Shown here: piece after piece, positions 1 to 8,035 of the stretch | Position numbering within the stretch: the first letter of the stretch is position 1 | How the letters are laid out: each line of letters opens with the position of its first letter | DNA from: an uncultured Porphyromonas sp. | GTDB taxonomy: Bacteria; Bacteroidota; Bacteroidia; Bacteroidales; Porphyromonadaceae | Length of the DNA: 14,576 nt | Direction of reading: 5' to 3' | Assembly (NCBI GenBank): GCA_900554935.1 | Contig: USJF01000018.1 | Location: 1-14,576 of the forward strand | Notes under the pieces: generated by a model | Told to the model about the DNA's origin: nothing | Database searches by the model: none | The model's input: the letters and a program-made list of their open reading frames with translations, nothing else | Position numbers and translations under genes: made by a program

Positions 1-1
1 G

Positions 2-595
2 GGTACGCTCCTTACTTGGGTGGGCATGTGGCTCCCCAATATGGTATTGATTCCGATTGGGGTGTTCCTCTGTGTGGTGGCAGCGAGGGATACTAATCGC
101 CTGAACCTTGACTTTGTGACGCGCCTCCGCACGCTCTTTAGCGCTCGTACGAAGCGGACAGTGGAGTACAAGGAGGTGACGATGGAGTCGGTGGACTATG
201 ACTTGGCGAAGGAGCAGTTACTGGCACTGGATCAATTGGCAGGTTCGCAACTGGAGGCTGGAAGGCTAGGCTACTGGCACTTCTTTATGCAGGAGGATTA
301 CTTCGCTCGGCGAAGGGAGCTCTATCGGCGGGTGGAGCAACTGGTGGGGCACTTGAGGCATAGCCGTGACTATAAGCTGGTGAGCCATCTGGAGGGGTAT
401 CCTTATCTGGAGTGTTTGGTCAGGGAGTGGCGGGCTCCTAAGCGGTGGGCTAACTGGATTTTGATGTTGCTTTTCCCAGTGGGTGGGGTCTGCTACCTGC
501 TTTATATTTTGCGAAATAAAAGGTATATTGCTGGGGTGGAGGCGATTAAGCAGTACAATAAGGTGTTGCTGAAGGATATTGAGAGACAAAACTAA
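2..595 (+). CDS. LptF/LptG (YjgP/YjgQ) family permease, C-terminal part
   Basis: The frame is open to the left edge, so only the last ~198 residues are present and the true start lies outside. Seen: the window opens in [20 protein letters not shown], a hydrophobic segment followed by a polar [11 protein letters not shown] turn. After a soluble stretch of about 100 residues, two more hydrophobic stretches around [20 protein letters not shown] come near the C-terminus. The GMWLPN..PIG motif followed by an A..D/N-rich turn is typical of the last membrane helix of Bacteroidota LptF/LptG-like permeases, which carry an extra C-terminal extension. These proteins form the inner-membrane part of the LptB2FG transporter that moves lipopolysaccharide toward the outer membrane. 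Only 24 bp separate it from ribBA, so the two are probably co-transcribed. Whether it is LptF or LptG cannot be told from this fragment. Confidence 0.72.
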   Translation, partial: GTLLTWVGMWLPNMVLIPIGVFLCVVAARDTNRLNLDFVTRLRTLFSARTKRTVEYKEVTMESVDYDLAKEQLLALDQLAGSQLEAGRLGYWHFFMQEDYFARRRELYRRVEQLVGHLRHSRDYKLVSHLEGYPYLECLVREWRAPKRWANWILMLLFPVGGVCYLLYILRNKRYIAGVEAIKQYNKVLLKDIERQN

Positions 596-619
596 ATAAC
601 TAATACAATAAGAGTAGAA

Positions 620-1831
620 ATGGAATTTAAGCTAAGTACAATCGAGGAGGCTATCGAGGACTTTATAGCCGGTAAGATAGTGATCGTTGTGGATGATGAA
701 GACCGTGAGAATGAGGGGGACTTTATCATCGCAGCGGAGAAGGTGACTCCTGAGATTATCAACTTTATGATGACCCACGGAAGAGGTGTACTCTGTGCCC
801 CTATGACGGAGGAGCGGTGCGCAGAGTTGGAGCTACCACTTCAGGTGTCGGATAATACTTCGCAATATGAAACGCCTTTCACCATTACGGTGGACTTGAA
901 TGGCAAGGGGGTGACTACTGGGGTATCTATGTATGACCGTGCAACGACGATCAATGCTTTGGCCGACCCTGAAGCGAAGGCTTCGGACTTCGGAAGGCCT
1001 GGCCATATCAATCCGCTTAGGGCTAGGAGTAAGGGGGTACTACGTAGGGCTGGCCATACAGAGGCTTCGGTGGACTTGTGTAAGCTAGCAGGGCTACAGC
1101 CGGTCGCTTGTCTTATCGAAATAATCAATGAGGATGGTACGATGGCGCGTATGCCACAGCTGCAGGTGATTGCGGAGAAGTATGGTATGCGGATCATCAC
1201 GATTGCCGACTTGATTAAGTATCGTCTTCGCACGGAGAGTATCGTGGAGAAGGGTGTGGAGGCGCACCTGCCTACAGCTTATGGCGACTTTATGGTGATC
1301 CCATTTAAGCAAAAAAGCAATGGTATGGAGCATGTGGCTCTCATTAAGGGTAATGTCTCAACTTCTGAGCCTGTCCTAGTGCGTATGCATAGCAGTTGTG
1401 TGACGGGTGATATCTTTGGTTCTTACCGCTGTGACTGTGGTGATCAGCTCCATGAGGCGATGCGGAAGGTGCAGGATGAGGGTAGAGGTGTGATCGTCTA
1501 CTTGCAGCAGGAGGGACGTGGTATCGGACTTATGAATAAGATCGCTGCCTACAAACTGCAGGAGGAGGGCTTGGATACGGTGGAGGCCAATCTGCATCTA
1601 GGCTGTAGAGCTGATGAGCGTGACTATGGTGTGGGTGCGGAGATACTACGTCAGCTGGGTGTGGAGAAGATGCGATTGATGACCAATAATCCTGTGAAGC
1701 GGATCGGGCTGGAGAGCTACGGGCTAGAGGTGACGGAGATTGTGCCTATTGAGATTAAGCCGAATGAGTACAATCACGACTATCTCCTGACGAAGAAGAG
1801 TAAGATGGGGCATCACCTATCTAAGCTATAA
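620..1831 (+). CDS. ribBA: Bifunctional 3,4-dihydroxy-2-butanone-4-phosphate synthase / GTP cyclohydrolase II
   Basis: A cytoplasmic 403-residue fusion enzyme that supplies both precursors of riboflavin. Residues 1 to ~200 are the RibB domain, which makes dihydroxybutanone phosphate from ribulose 5-phosphate: the acidic EDRENEGD loop (27-34), [19 protein letters not shown] and the GHTEASVDL motif are all present. Residues ~205-403 are the RibA domain, which opens GTP: the zinc ligands C260, C271 and C273 occur in a [14 protein letters not shown] stretch, followed by [17 protein letters not shown] and MTNNPVK. Length and domain order match RibBA, with no sign of degeneration in either half. 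The start at 620 begins [12 protein letters not shown], as expected for the family. It lies between the permease gene and pdxJ (14-bp gap). The 24-bp upstream gap leaves no room for an FMN riboswitch, so control must come from further upstream. Confidence 0.97.
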   Translation: MEFKLSTIEEAIEDFIAGKIVIVVDDEDRENEGDFIIAAEKVTPEIINFMMTHGRGVLCAPMTEERCAELELPLQVSDNTSQYETPFTITVDLNGKGVTTGVSMYDRATTINALADPEAKASDFGRPGHINPLRARSKGVLRRAGHTEASVDLCKLAGLQPVACLIEIINEDGTMARMPQLQVIAEKYGMRIITIADLIKYRLRTESIVEKGVEAHLPTAYGDFMVIPFKQKSNGMEHVALIKGNVSTSEPVLVRMHSSCVTGDIFGSYRCDCGDQLHEAMRKVQDEGRGVIVYLQQEGRGIGLMNKIAAYKLQEEGLDTVEANLHLGCRADERDYGVGAEILRQLGVEKMRLMTNNPVKRIGLESYGLEVTEIVPIEIKPNEYNHDYLLTKKSKMGHHLSKL

Positions 1832-1845
1832 GAAAGGGTGTCGGT

Positions 1846-2568
1846 ATGACTAGATTGAGTGTAAATGTCAATAAAATCGCTACTCTGAGGAATGCAAGGG
1901 GTGGCAATAATCCTGACCTAGTTCAGGTTACTAAGGATATTGAGTACTTTGGAGCGGAGGGTATCACGGTGCACCCTCGCCCTGATGAGAGGCATATCAG
2001 ATATGCCGATGTATACGACCTTAAGAAGGTGGTGACAACGGAATTTAATATCGAGGGATATCCATCGCCTGAATTTATGAGACTGGTGCTCGAGGTGGAG
2101 CCAACGCAGGTAACACTGGTGCCAGACCCACCTGGGGTGCTGACTAGTAATGCGGGGTGGCAGGTGCGTGAGCACTTTGACTTCCTCTGTGAGGTTATTG
2201 GGCAGTTGCACGAGAGAGGTATTCGGAGCTCTATTTTCGTGGATACGGATGCGGATAATATCCGTGCTGCGAAGGAGGTGGGCTCGGATCGCGTGGAGCT
2301 TTATACGGAGCCTTATGCTGCCAACTATCATATTGATAGGGAAGCTGCGGTAGCGCCTTTTGTCCGTGCTGCAAAGGTAGCTGAGGAGGTGGGCTTGGAG
2401 CTTAATGCGGGTCACGACCTCGACTTGCATAACCTCGCTTTTCTCGATAAGTGTATTCCTAACTTGGCGGAGGTTTCTATCGGGCACGCCTTGATTTGTG
2501 ATGCTTTGTATCTAGGACTGGAGGAGACGGTGAGGCGGTATTTGGATTGTTTGAAACAAAAGAAATAA
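1846..2568 (+). CDS. pdxJ: Pyridoxine 5'-phosphate synthase
   Basis: A cytoplasmic TIM-barrel enzyme of the DXP-dependent vitamin B6 pathway. It joins 3-amino-2-oxopropyl phosphate and deoxyxylulose 5-phosphate to give pyridoxine 5'-phosphate. At 240 residues it has normal length. Seen: the N-terminal strand [18 protein letters not shown], the [16 protein letters not shown] segment with its active-site His/Arg cluster, LVPDPPG, the SIFVD strand, [10 protein letters not shown], and the C-terminal [12 protein letters not shown] phosphate-binding region followed by VSIGHALI. The E. coli enzyme has Asp-His where this one has Asn-Lys after the first strand; from memory of the family, NK is usual in Bacteroidota PdxJ. 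A purine-rich GAAAGGG precedes the ATG. It sits between ribBA and exbB, a cofactor-plus-TonB-energiser order common in this phylum. Confidence 0.95.
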   Translation: MTRLSVNVNKIATLRNARGGNNPDLVQVTKDIEYFGAEGITVHPRPDERHIRYADVYDLKKVVTTEFNIEGYPSPEFMRLVLEVEPTQVTLVPDPPGVLTSNAGWQVREHFDFLCEVIGQLHERGIRSSIFVDTDADNIRAAKEVGSDRVELYTEPYAANYHIDREAAVAPFVRAAKVAEEVGLELNAGHDLDLHNLAFLDKCIPNLAEVSIGHALICDALYLGLEETVRRYLDCLKQKK

Positions 2569-2585
2569 TATATTTAATCGATTTT

Positions 2586-3308
2586 ATGCTAAGTACAATA
2601 CTTCAAGTGGCTGGTGATACTCTATATAATGCGATGCCCAATCTATCGGAGAGCGGTACCACCGCTGTGACCAATGGTGTAGGGGAGATATCAATCTGGG
2701 AGCTAGCAACGAAGGGAGGATGGTTGATGGTGGTGCTATTGATCCTCTCTCTGATCGCTCTATATGTCTTTGTGGAGCGTCTTCTTTTGCTTAAGAGTAT
2801 GAGTAAAAAGGATGAGACCTTTACCAGCAAGATACGTGACTATATCCGTGAGGGTAAGATACAATCGGCACTGGAGCTTTGCCAAAGTAAGCAGACCCCT
2901 GGAGCTAAAATGGTGGAAAAGGGTATTCAAAGGCTTGGTCGTCCCATGGCTGATATCTCTGCTGCGATTGAGAATGTAGGGAATATCGAAGTGGCAAAGC
3001 TGGAGAAGCGACTTCCAGTACTGGCTACTGTGGCCTCTGGGGCTCCGATGATTGGTTTCTTGGGTACGGTGACGGGTATGATCAAGGCGTTCTTTAATAT
3101 GGCGAATGCTGGTTCGGCTGTAGATATTAGCCTTCTCTCTGGAGGTATCTATGAGGCACTTGTCAGTACGGTGGGTGGTCTTGTAGTCGGTATCTTGGCT
3201 CTTTTCGCTTACAACTATCTTACTACTAAGGTGGATGAGGTGATCACAAAGTCGGAGCAAGAGGCACTGGAGTTTATGGACCTTATTAACGAGCCATCAG
3301 GGAGATGA
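2586..3308 (+). CDS. exbB: MotA/TolQ/ExbB proton channel family protein
   Basis: An inner-membrane subunit of the ExbB-ExbD-TonB motor, which uses the proton gradient to power outer-membrane transport. Numbered from 2586 (240 aa), there is a short periplasmic N-terminus, a first membrane helix at ~46-66 (WLMVVLLILSLIALYVFVERL), a long cytoplasmic loop, and two further helices at ~145-170 (LPVLATVASGAPMIGFLGTVTGMI) and ~190-214 (ALVSTVGGLVVGILALFAYNYL). The GFLGTVTGMI...GIYEALVSTVGGL..GI signature is diagnostic of the family. An upstream ATG at 2547 is in frame but would overlap pdxJ by 22 bp and add 13 non-conserved residues, so 2586 is preferred without being proven. The gene overlaps exbD by 4 bp (ATGA), which suggests translational coupling. 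Confidence 0.94.
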   Translation: MLSTILQVAGDTLYNAMPNLSESGTTAVTNGVGEISIWELATKGGWLMVVLLILSLIALYVFVERLLLLKSMSKKDETFTSKIRDYIREGKIQSALELCQSKQTPGAKMVEKGIQRLGRPMADISAAIENVGNIEVAKLEKRLPVLATVASGAPMIGFLGTVTGMIKAFFNMANAGSAVDISLLSGGIYEALVSTVGGLVVGILALFAYNYLTTKVDEVITKSEQEALEFMDLINEPSGR

Positions 3309-3715
3309 AACTGAAGCGTAAGAGCAAGGCAATGGAGTTCTTTAGTATGGCGTCTATGACGGATACCATATTTCTACTCCTGATATTCTTTATGGTGAGT
3401 AGCACGCTTGTGGTGCCAAGTGCCCTTAAGGTGACTTTGCCTCGATCTAGCCAGCAGACTACTCCTAGAGCGATTACACGTATTGTACTGACTGCCGACT
3501 TGCAGTACTTCGTTGGTATGGAAGGCGAAGAGGATAGGGCGGTGACCTTTGAGGAGATTGCCCCTTATCTGGAGATGACAAAGCAGGCCAATCCCGATAT
3601 GTATGTGGCACTTTATGCTGATGAGGAGGTGCCTTATCGTGAGATTGTGAAGCTGCTCAATATAGCAGTGGAGAACCACTATCAGATGGTTTTGGCTACG
3701 AGAGCATTGGAGTAA
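3305..3715 (+). CDS. exbD: ExbD/TolR family biopolymer transport protein
   Basis: Inner-membrane partner of ExbB. At 136 residues it has the expected plan: a basic cytoplasmic N-terminus (MKLKRKSKAMEFFSMASMTD), one membrane helix (~19-38, TIFLLLIFFMVSSTLV) and a periplasmic domain of about 95 residues ending with the VKLLNIAVENHYQMVLATR segment. Asp20 in the SMTD motif at the head of the helix corresponds to the conserved aspartate that carries protons through the channel. The start codon overlaps the exbB stop (ATGA), and the next gene begins 3 bp after the stop, so exbB, exbD and the TonB-like gene are one transcription and coupling unit. The sequence shows no defect. Confidence 0.93.
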   Translation: MKLKRKSKAMEFFSMASMTDTIFLLLIFFMVSSTLVVPSALKVTLPRSSQQTTPRAITRIVLTADLQYFVGMEGEEDRAVTFEEIAPYLEMTKQANPDMYVALYADEEVPYREIVKLLNIAVENHYQMVLATRALE

Positions 3716-3718
3716 GCT

Positions 3719-4515
3719 ATGCCTAATAATAGAGAGAATAATAGAAATCGTGCGATAGCGTTGGTGACCACCATTGCTATCCATGTGGTGGCAATAGTCT
3801 TGCTTCTCTTTTTGTTCCTTAAGTCTGAAGTGCCCGAGGAGGGCGGTGGAATACTGGTCAATATCGGTGATACACCCCTCGCTTCTGGTATGTTTATGCC
3901 TCACCAGTTGGAGCCCGACTATCAAGCTGAGTCGCCAGAGCCAACTCCTCAAGTGGAGGATAATGGACTTTTGACACAAGAGACGCCCGAAGCTCCTGAG
4001 GTGAAGGCTCCTGAGAAGCCAAAGAAGGATAATGCTGAGGAGCAGCGACGACTGAAGCAAAAGAGGCTAGAGGAACAGCGGAAGCGTGAGGAGCAAGAGG
4101 CGGCACGTAGACGTGACGCAATCCGAAGGAGTGTCTCTGGCGCTTTTTCAAATACCGTGACCCGAGGGCACCTGCCGGTAAGGCTGGTTCGCCTGATGGC
4201 AATGTTGCTTCTGGAGGAGCCAATGCCGGAGTAGGTGGATTTGGTAGCTTTTCTCTTGCTGGCCGTGGCTTGGCTGCTGGAACTGCTTTACAGAGGCCTA
4301 GCTATTCGGTACAGGAGGAGGGGGTGGTCGTGGTCACCATTTTTGTCAACCCCTCAGGCAAGGTGGAAGATGCATTTATTGGACCAGGTACCACGACTGG
4401 TAATAAAACGTTGAGGGAGAGTGCCCGAAAGGCAGCTTTGGCTACAAGATTTAATGCAGTGGAGGGACAGAATAACCAAAAAGGTACCATTACCTACCGC
4501 TTCCAACTTAATTAA
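3719..4515 (+). pseudogene. tonB: TonB/TolA-like energy transducer, interrupted by a -1 frameshift
   Basis: Two reading frames together spell one protein. Frame 1 from 3719 has a cytoplasmic tail, a membrane helix (~12-34, AIALVTTIAIHVVAIVLLLF), a Pro/Glu-rich periplasmic linker (~75-105) and a charged K/R/E/Q helix (~105-140), then runs into a stop at 4232-4234 after an alien tail. From about 4168 the -1 frame continues as APAGKAGSPDGN, a Gly-rich linker, GFGSFSLAGRGL and a C-terminal TonB-type domain (SVQEEGVVVVTIFVNPSGKV to TITYRFQLN) ending at 4515. The repaired product would be about 265 aa. Adding one G to the GGG at 4166-4168 restores the frame (SNTVTRG-APAGKAG), so a lost G in a G run is the simplest cause, either a real mutation or a sequencing error. 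No slippery heptamer is seen, so programmed shifting is unlikely. It belongs to the exbB-exbD unit. Confidence 0.85.
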
Positions 4516-4533
4516 TGAACCTTATAAGACGAG

Positions 4534-5106
4534 ATGACTATGACAAAGAAAGTTTATATTTTTGTGGCCAATGGCACGGAGGAGACCGAGGCTGTCGGTA
4601 CTTATGATACCCTAAAGCGAGGCGGTGTGGATGCCTATTTTGTTTCTATCAATCCTACGAAGGAGTTCACCTCATCGCACGGGTTACAGCTTATGGCTCA
4701 CTATACTATTGAGGAGGTAAAGGATGAGGTAGTAGATGCTGTCGCTCTGCCTGGAGGTATGCCTGGAGCTACCAATCTATTTGAGTGCGAGTTGCTAAGA
4801 GAAATCATCAAGCGTCATCTTGAGGCAGGTAAGCATATCGCTGCGATGTGTGCGTCTCCACTGGTCTTTGGACGTATGGGCCTTTTGAAGGGGAAGAAAG
4901 CAACCGCTTACCCTGGCTTTGATAAGGAGCTAGATGGAGCAAAGTACAAGGAGAAACCAGCAGTTGTGGACGGACAGATCATTACAGGCCGTGGCCCAGG
5001 CTATGTATTCAACTTTGGTGCAGCCATCCTTGGTGAGCTAGTAGGCTATGATAAGGCCTTAGAGGTCGCCAATGGGTTGCTCATCACTGAAGATCTTGAC
5101 GATTAA
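4534..5106 (+). CDS. DJ-1/PfpI (ThiJ) family protein, probable glyoxalase III / deglycase-type
   Basis: A 190-residue cytoplasmic protein of the DJ-1 subfamily, an alpha/beta flavodoxin-like fold. Seen: the N-terminal strand VYIFVANGTEETEAVGTYD, in which E19 matches the glutamate that tunes the reactive cysteine in DJ-1; ALPGGMPGA; and the nucleophile elbow AAMCASP with the cysteine at residue 106, the same number as human DJ-1 C106. The late part TAYPGF...ITGRGPG matches the family. Members have been assigned methylglyoxal-hydrolysing, protein-repair or redox-sensing roles; the older thiamine label ThiJ is not supported. The substrate cannot be read from the sequence. The gene starts 18 bp after the TonB-like gene and is probably the last of the operon. 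A second ATG two codons in (4540) is an equally possible start. Confidence 0.88.
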   Translation: MTMTKKVYIFVANGTEETEAVGTYDTLKRGGVDAYFVSINPTKEFTSSHGLQLMAHYTIEEVKDEVVDAVALPGGMPGATNLFECELLREIIKRHLEAGKHIAAMCASPLVFGRMGLLKGKKATAYPGFDKELDGAKYKEKPAVVDGQIITGRGPGYVFNFGAAILGELVGYDKALEVANGLLITEDLDD

Positions 5107-5121
5107 TCGGTCAATTGTTTT
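5096..5121 (+). terminator. Weak intrinsic terminator at the end of the operon
   Basis: TTGAC and GTCAA arms (5096-5100, 5110-5114) flank the self-complementary core CGATTAATCG and are followed by TTGTTTT. The hairpin overlaps the last codons of the DJ-1-family gene. The stem is short and AT-rich, so this is only a candidate. Confidence 0.3.
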
Positions 5122-5149
5122 GGTATCTCGTGATATATTCGTAACTTTG
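5119..5149 (+). promoter_or_regulatory. Bacteroidota-type promoter of tRNA-Tyr
   Basis: TTTG at 5119-5122, a 19-bp spacer, and TAACTTTG at 5142-5149 give a full match to the TTTG / TAnnTTTG consensus of the primary sigma factor of this phylum. Transcription would begin near 5156. The leader before the tRNA contains a 7-bp hairpin (TAAGGAG / CTCCTTA, 5157-5176) and a second small stem (CTAGC-T6-GCTAG, 5194-5209). Confidence 0.75.
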
Positions 5150-5211
5150 CGACAGTTAAGGAGGTGCTACTCCTTATATATACTAAGACTTTGCTAGCTT
5201 TTTTGCTAGAT

Positions 5212-5294
5212 GGGCAGTTACCAGAGTGGCCAAATGGGGCTGACTGTAACTCAGCTGGCTTACGCCTTCGGTGGTTCGAATCCATCACTGCCCA
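5212..5294 (+). tRNA. tRNA-Tyr (anticodon GTA)
   Basis: A class II tRNA that folds completely. The acceptor stem is GGGCAGT (5212-5218) with ACTGCCC (5287-5293) and discriminator A5294. A D-arm contains GAGTGGCCAAA. The anticodon stem is GCTGA/TCAGC around CTGTAAC, with GTA at 5246-5248. A 14-nt long variable arm follows, and the T-arm is GGTGG-TTCGAAT-CCATC. The long variable arm together with GTA identifies tyrosine. The 3' CCA is not encoded and must be added after transcription. No strong hairpin terminator follows, only an AT-rich, T-rich stretch. Confidence 0.96.
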
Positions 5295-5340
5295 CTTTAT
5301 ATTCTTTTTAATACTTCCATATTAATAAAGCGTTAGCTGT

Positions 5341-5379
5341 ATATGCTCATTGCAGGCTCCTCAGTGGAGCGATGCATAT
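5341..5379 (+). promoter_or_regulatory. Hairpin in the rho upstream region
   Basis: Nested inverted repeats ATATGC...GCATAT (5341-5346 / 5374-5379) and GCTCC...GGAGC (5356-5360 / 5366-5370, loop TCAGT) lie 44 bp before the rho start. They could form a leader structure in the rho mRNA. rho is autoregulated through its leader in E. coli, but no link to this element is shown here. No convincing rho promoter was found in 5295-5422. Confidence 0.4.
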
Positions 5380-5422
5380 GGTGATAGTCTTAGTGGGCTA
5401 GCGCATACATTGTTTTTTCTTT

Positions 5423-7348
5423 ATGGCACAAAGTTATACGCTCTTTGAGCTCAATGCTCTTAGTGATGATGAACTCAATAAAGCCGCTGAGGAGCTAGGG
5501 ACCAAGGGACGCTTGCCCAAGATCTCTCGGCAGGAGTTGGTTTATCAAATTCTTGATGAACAAGCTAGCCAGTCGGCACAACAGATGACAGGCGGTCGCA
5601 AATCTTCTAACCAAAAGGCAAAGCCAGCCAAGCAGACTGCTAAAAAGGCTACTGCTAAGAAGGCCACTCCTGATAAGAAAGAAGAGGCAGATAAGGCGGA
5701 GGCTATTGCCAAAGCAAAGGCTGCAGCTACCAGTAACCGTCGCAGGACAGCTTCTAAAGAGGAGGATGCGGAACCCAAGGAAGAGGCCAAGGATAGCAAG
5801 CCAGCGCGACGTCGTGGTAGACCATCTAAGGCGGAGCAAGAGAGCGCTATGAAGGCTGAGGAATCAATCGATAATAAGTCGACCGACAATGCCCCCAAGG
5901 AGGAGGCTAAGTCCGTTGCTAAGCATGAGCCTCAGGTATTTGTCAATAAGAATGCCAGCAACTCAGTGCTTACTGATATGATGGGAATGATTGCCCCAAA
6001 TCAACCTAAAAAGGAGGAGAAGAAGAGTGCTCCCATTAGTAAGGATGAGGAGGCTAACCACTCAAAACAAACAGCCCAGCAACCTAAGGTTACTCAGCCG
6101 GAGCAAAATCAGCAACAGCAAAGGAAGCCACAAAATAATCCTTCGCAAAATAATAATCAGAATCGACAGCCACAGCAGCAACAGCCTGATCCACAACCAG
6201 CGAAGCCGATGTACGACTTCAAGGATACCCTACATAGCACAGGTGTGCTAGAGGTATTGCCCGATGGATACGGTTTTATTCGCTCCAGTGACTACAACTA
6301 TCTATCCTCCCCGGATGATGTCTATGTATCTCAGTCGCAAATAAAGTCGTATGGTCTGAAGACGGGCGATGTGATTGAGGCCATTATTACTCCACCGAGG
6401 GATAAGGATAAGTATTTCCCAATGAAGAGCTTGGTACGTCTCAATGGTTGTGACCCTAAGCAGGTGCGTGACCGAGTACCTTTTGACCATCTAACCCCTC
6501 TCTTCCCTACTGAGAAATTTAAGTTGGAAGCACCTACAGCCTCTAAGGTTTATGATAAGGTTGGCGTGAGGATAGTGGATCTCTTCTCTCCTATTGGTAA
6601 GGGGCAGCGAGGATTGATCGTAGCACAGCCAAAGACTGGTAAGACAATGCTCCTAAAGGACATTGCCAATGCGATTGCCCATAACCACCCTGAGGTCTAT
6701 ATGATCGTTCTATTGATTGATGAGCGACCTGAGGAGGTGACAGATATGGCACGCAACGTAGATGCCGAGGTGATTGCTTCGACCTTTGATGAGCCAGTAG
6801 AGCAGCATGTGAAGATTGCCGATATTGTCCTACAGAAGGCCAAGCGATTGGTAGAGTGCGGTCACGATGTAGTCATCTTGCTCGACTCCATTACCCGTCT
6901 TGCTCGTGCCTATAATACTGTGCAACCAGCTTCTGGTAAGGTACTATCGGGTGGTGTGGATGCCAATGCGTTACAGAAGCCTAAGCGTTTCTTTGGTGCA
7001 GCTCGTAATATCGAGGGAGGCGGAAGTCTCACTATTCTTGCTACCGCACTCACTGAGACTGGCTCCAAGATGGACGATGTGATCTTTGAGGAGTTCAAGG
7101 GAACAGGTAATATGGAGCTACAGCTCGATCGTAAGCTCTCCAATAAGCGTATCTTCCCAGCAGTGGATCTGCAGAGCTCTAGCACTCGTCGTGACGACCT
7201 ACTTCAGGATCAAGAAACCCTCAATCGTATGTGGGTGCTTCGCCGTCATATCAATGATATGACCTCTCTCGAAGCCATGGAGCTCATCAAGTCACGTATG
7301 GAGAATACGGTAGATAATATCGAGTTCTTAGCCTCCATGAATAGCTAA
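5423..7348 (+). CDS. rho: Transcription termination factor Rho with a long disordered insert
   Basis: A hexameric RNA-dependent ATPase that ends transcription. At 641 residues it is much longer than the 419 of E. coli Rho. Domains: Rho-N helical region at ~5-47 ([20 protein letters not shown]); a low-complexity insert at ~50-262; a cold-shock-like RNA-binding fold at ~263-345 ([15 protein letters not shown]); and an ATPase core with Walker A PKTGKT (403-408, K407), the [12 protein letters not shown] loop, Walker B DVVILLD (482-488) and the late [21 protein letters not shown] / [14 protein letters not shown]- and R-loop region. All catalytic elements are intact. The insert has an Ala/Lys/Glu-rich half with an AT-hook-like RRRGRPSK (129-136) and a Gln/Asn-rich half (~217-262). 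Such inserts are known in Bacteroidota Rho. The dipeptidase gene starts 3 bp downstream. Confidence 0.97.
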   Translation: MAQSYTLFELNALSDDELNKAAEELGTKGRLPKISRQELVYQILDEQASQSAQQMTGGRKSSNQKAKPAKQTAKKATAKKATPDKKEEADKAEAIAKAKAAATSNRRRTASKEEDAEPKEEAKDSKPARRRGRPSKAEQESAMKAEESIDNKSTDNAPKEEAKSVAKHEPQVFVNKNASNSVLTDMMGMIAPNQPKKEEKKSAPISKDEEANHSKQTAQQPKVTQPEQNQQQQRKPQNNPSQNNNQNRQPQQQQPDPQPAKPMYDFKDTLHSTGVLEVLPDGYGFIRSSDYNYLSSPDDVYVSQSQIKSYGLKTGDVIEAIITPPRDKDKYFPMKSLVRLNGCDPKQVRDRVPFDHLTPLFPTEKFKLEAPTASKVYDKVGVRIVDLFSPIGKGQRGLIVAQPKTGKTMLLKDIANAIAHNHPEVYMIVLLIDERPEEVTDMARNVDAEVIASTFDEPVEQHVKIADIVLQKAKRLVECGHDVVILLDSITRLARAYNTVQPASGKVLSGGVDANALQKPKRFFGAARNIEGGGSLTILATALTETGSKMDDVIFEEFKGTGNMELQLDRKLSNKRIFPAVDLQSSSTRRDDLLQDQETLNRMWVLRRHINDMTSLEAMELIKSRMENTVDNIEFLASMNS

Positions 7349-7351
7349 GCA

Positions 7352-8035
7352 ATGTCACGAATCAATATACTTAAAGAGGTGTTGAAGTATTTAATAGTAC
7401 TTCAATGCCTCTTTTCTTTTACCCCCTCCTCCGCGGAGGATAGCATCGTCGGGCTGGTAGATATCCAGCAAGTAGACCCCTCTATTCAGGTAGAGCTGAT
7501 GTACGCCTCCACCAATAACTTTGTAGGCGTAGATATGTATGGCGAGTGGACAACCGCTTACCTCCTTCCCCATATAGCTGAAAAGCTAAAGCAGGTGCAA
7601 GCTCGTCTCAAGAAAGATTGGGGCGAGGAGTACTCCCTATTAATCTGCGATGCAGCTCGCCCCTTGAGTGTTCAGAAAAAGATGTACGATACCGTGCGAG
7701 GAACCAAATACCAAGGATATGTCGCATCGCCAGCCAATGGCGGAGGCAGGCACAACTATGGTGCGGCCGTGGACCTTACTATCATCAATACCCAGACGAG
7801 AGAGCAAGTGGATATGGGGAGCCCTGTAGACCATTTTGGCATCCGTAGCCATACCGATAAAGAGGAGGAGTTGCTGCGGAAGGGGTTGATCTCTAAAGAG
7901 GCCTACGACCACCGTCGCTACCTCACTAAGCAGATGAATGCGGTAGGACTACGCAATATTCGCAAAGAGTGGTGGCACTTTGAGGAGCGTATCTCTATCA
8001 AGGAGGTGCGAAGTCGCTACCGCCTTATTCAGTAA
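7352..8035 (+). CDS. ddpX: D-alanyl-D-alanine dipeptidase (VanX/DdpX, peptidase M15D)
   Basis: A zinc dipeptidase expected to cleave D-Ala-D-Ala. At 227 residues it starts with a Sec signal peptide (basic start, hydrophobic 10-23, likely cut after SSA28), so it is periplasmic. Zinc-site motifs are present: GRHNYGAAVD gives H134 and D141, and EWWHFE gives the catalytic base E206 and zinc ligand H209. R103 in CDAARP matches the arginine that polarises the substrate carbonyl in VanX. The N-terminal VDIQQVDPSIQVELMYAS segment is typical of the family. With no vanH/vanA/vanRS nearby and an export signal, salvage of peptidoglycan D-Ala-D-Ala is more likely than glycopeptide resistance. It starts 3 bp after rho, so it is likely co-transcribed, and its last 11 bp overlap the convergent gene. 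Confidence 0.9.
   Translation: MSRINILKEVLKYLIVLQCLFSFTPSSAEDSIVGLVDIQQVDPSIQVELMYASTNNFVGVDMYGEWTTAYLLPHIAEKLKQVQARLKKDWGEEYSLLICDAARPLSVQKKMYDTVRGTKYQGYVASPANGGGRHNYGAAVDLTIINTQTREQVDMGSPVDHFGIRSHTDKEEELLRKGLISKEAYDHRRYLTKQMNAVGLRNIRKEWWHFEERISIKEVRSRYRLIQ

Noticed and set aside
596..619. FMN riboswitch before ribBA
   Set aside because: The gap is only 24 bp, too short for the aptamer.
2547..2585. Upstream ATG as the exbB start
   Set aside because: It overlaps pdxJ by 22 bp and adds residues without family features; the ATG at 2586 is more plausible, though not proven.
4144..4171. Programmed -1 frameshifting in the TonB-like gene
   Set aside because: No slippery heptamer or downstream pseudoknot is evident at the shift; loss of one G explains it more simply. 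The T5 run at 4144-4148 would give a worse protein join.
5103..5288. Open frame on the minus strand across the tRNA
   Set aside because: It is the antisense of tRNA-Tyr, a well-known source of false small proteins.
7352..8035. Vancomycin-resistance role for the VanX-like dipeptidase
   Set aside because: No vanH, D-Ala-D-Lac ligase or vanRS is present, and the protein has an export signal, unlike cytoplasmic VanX.
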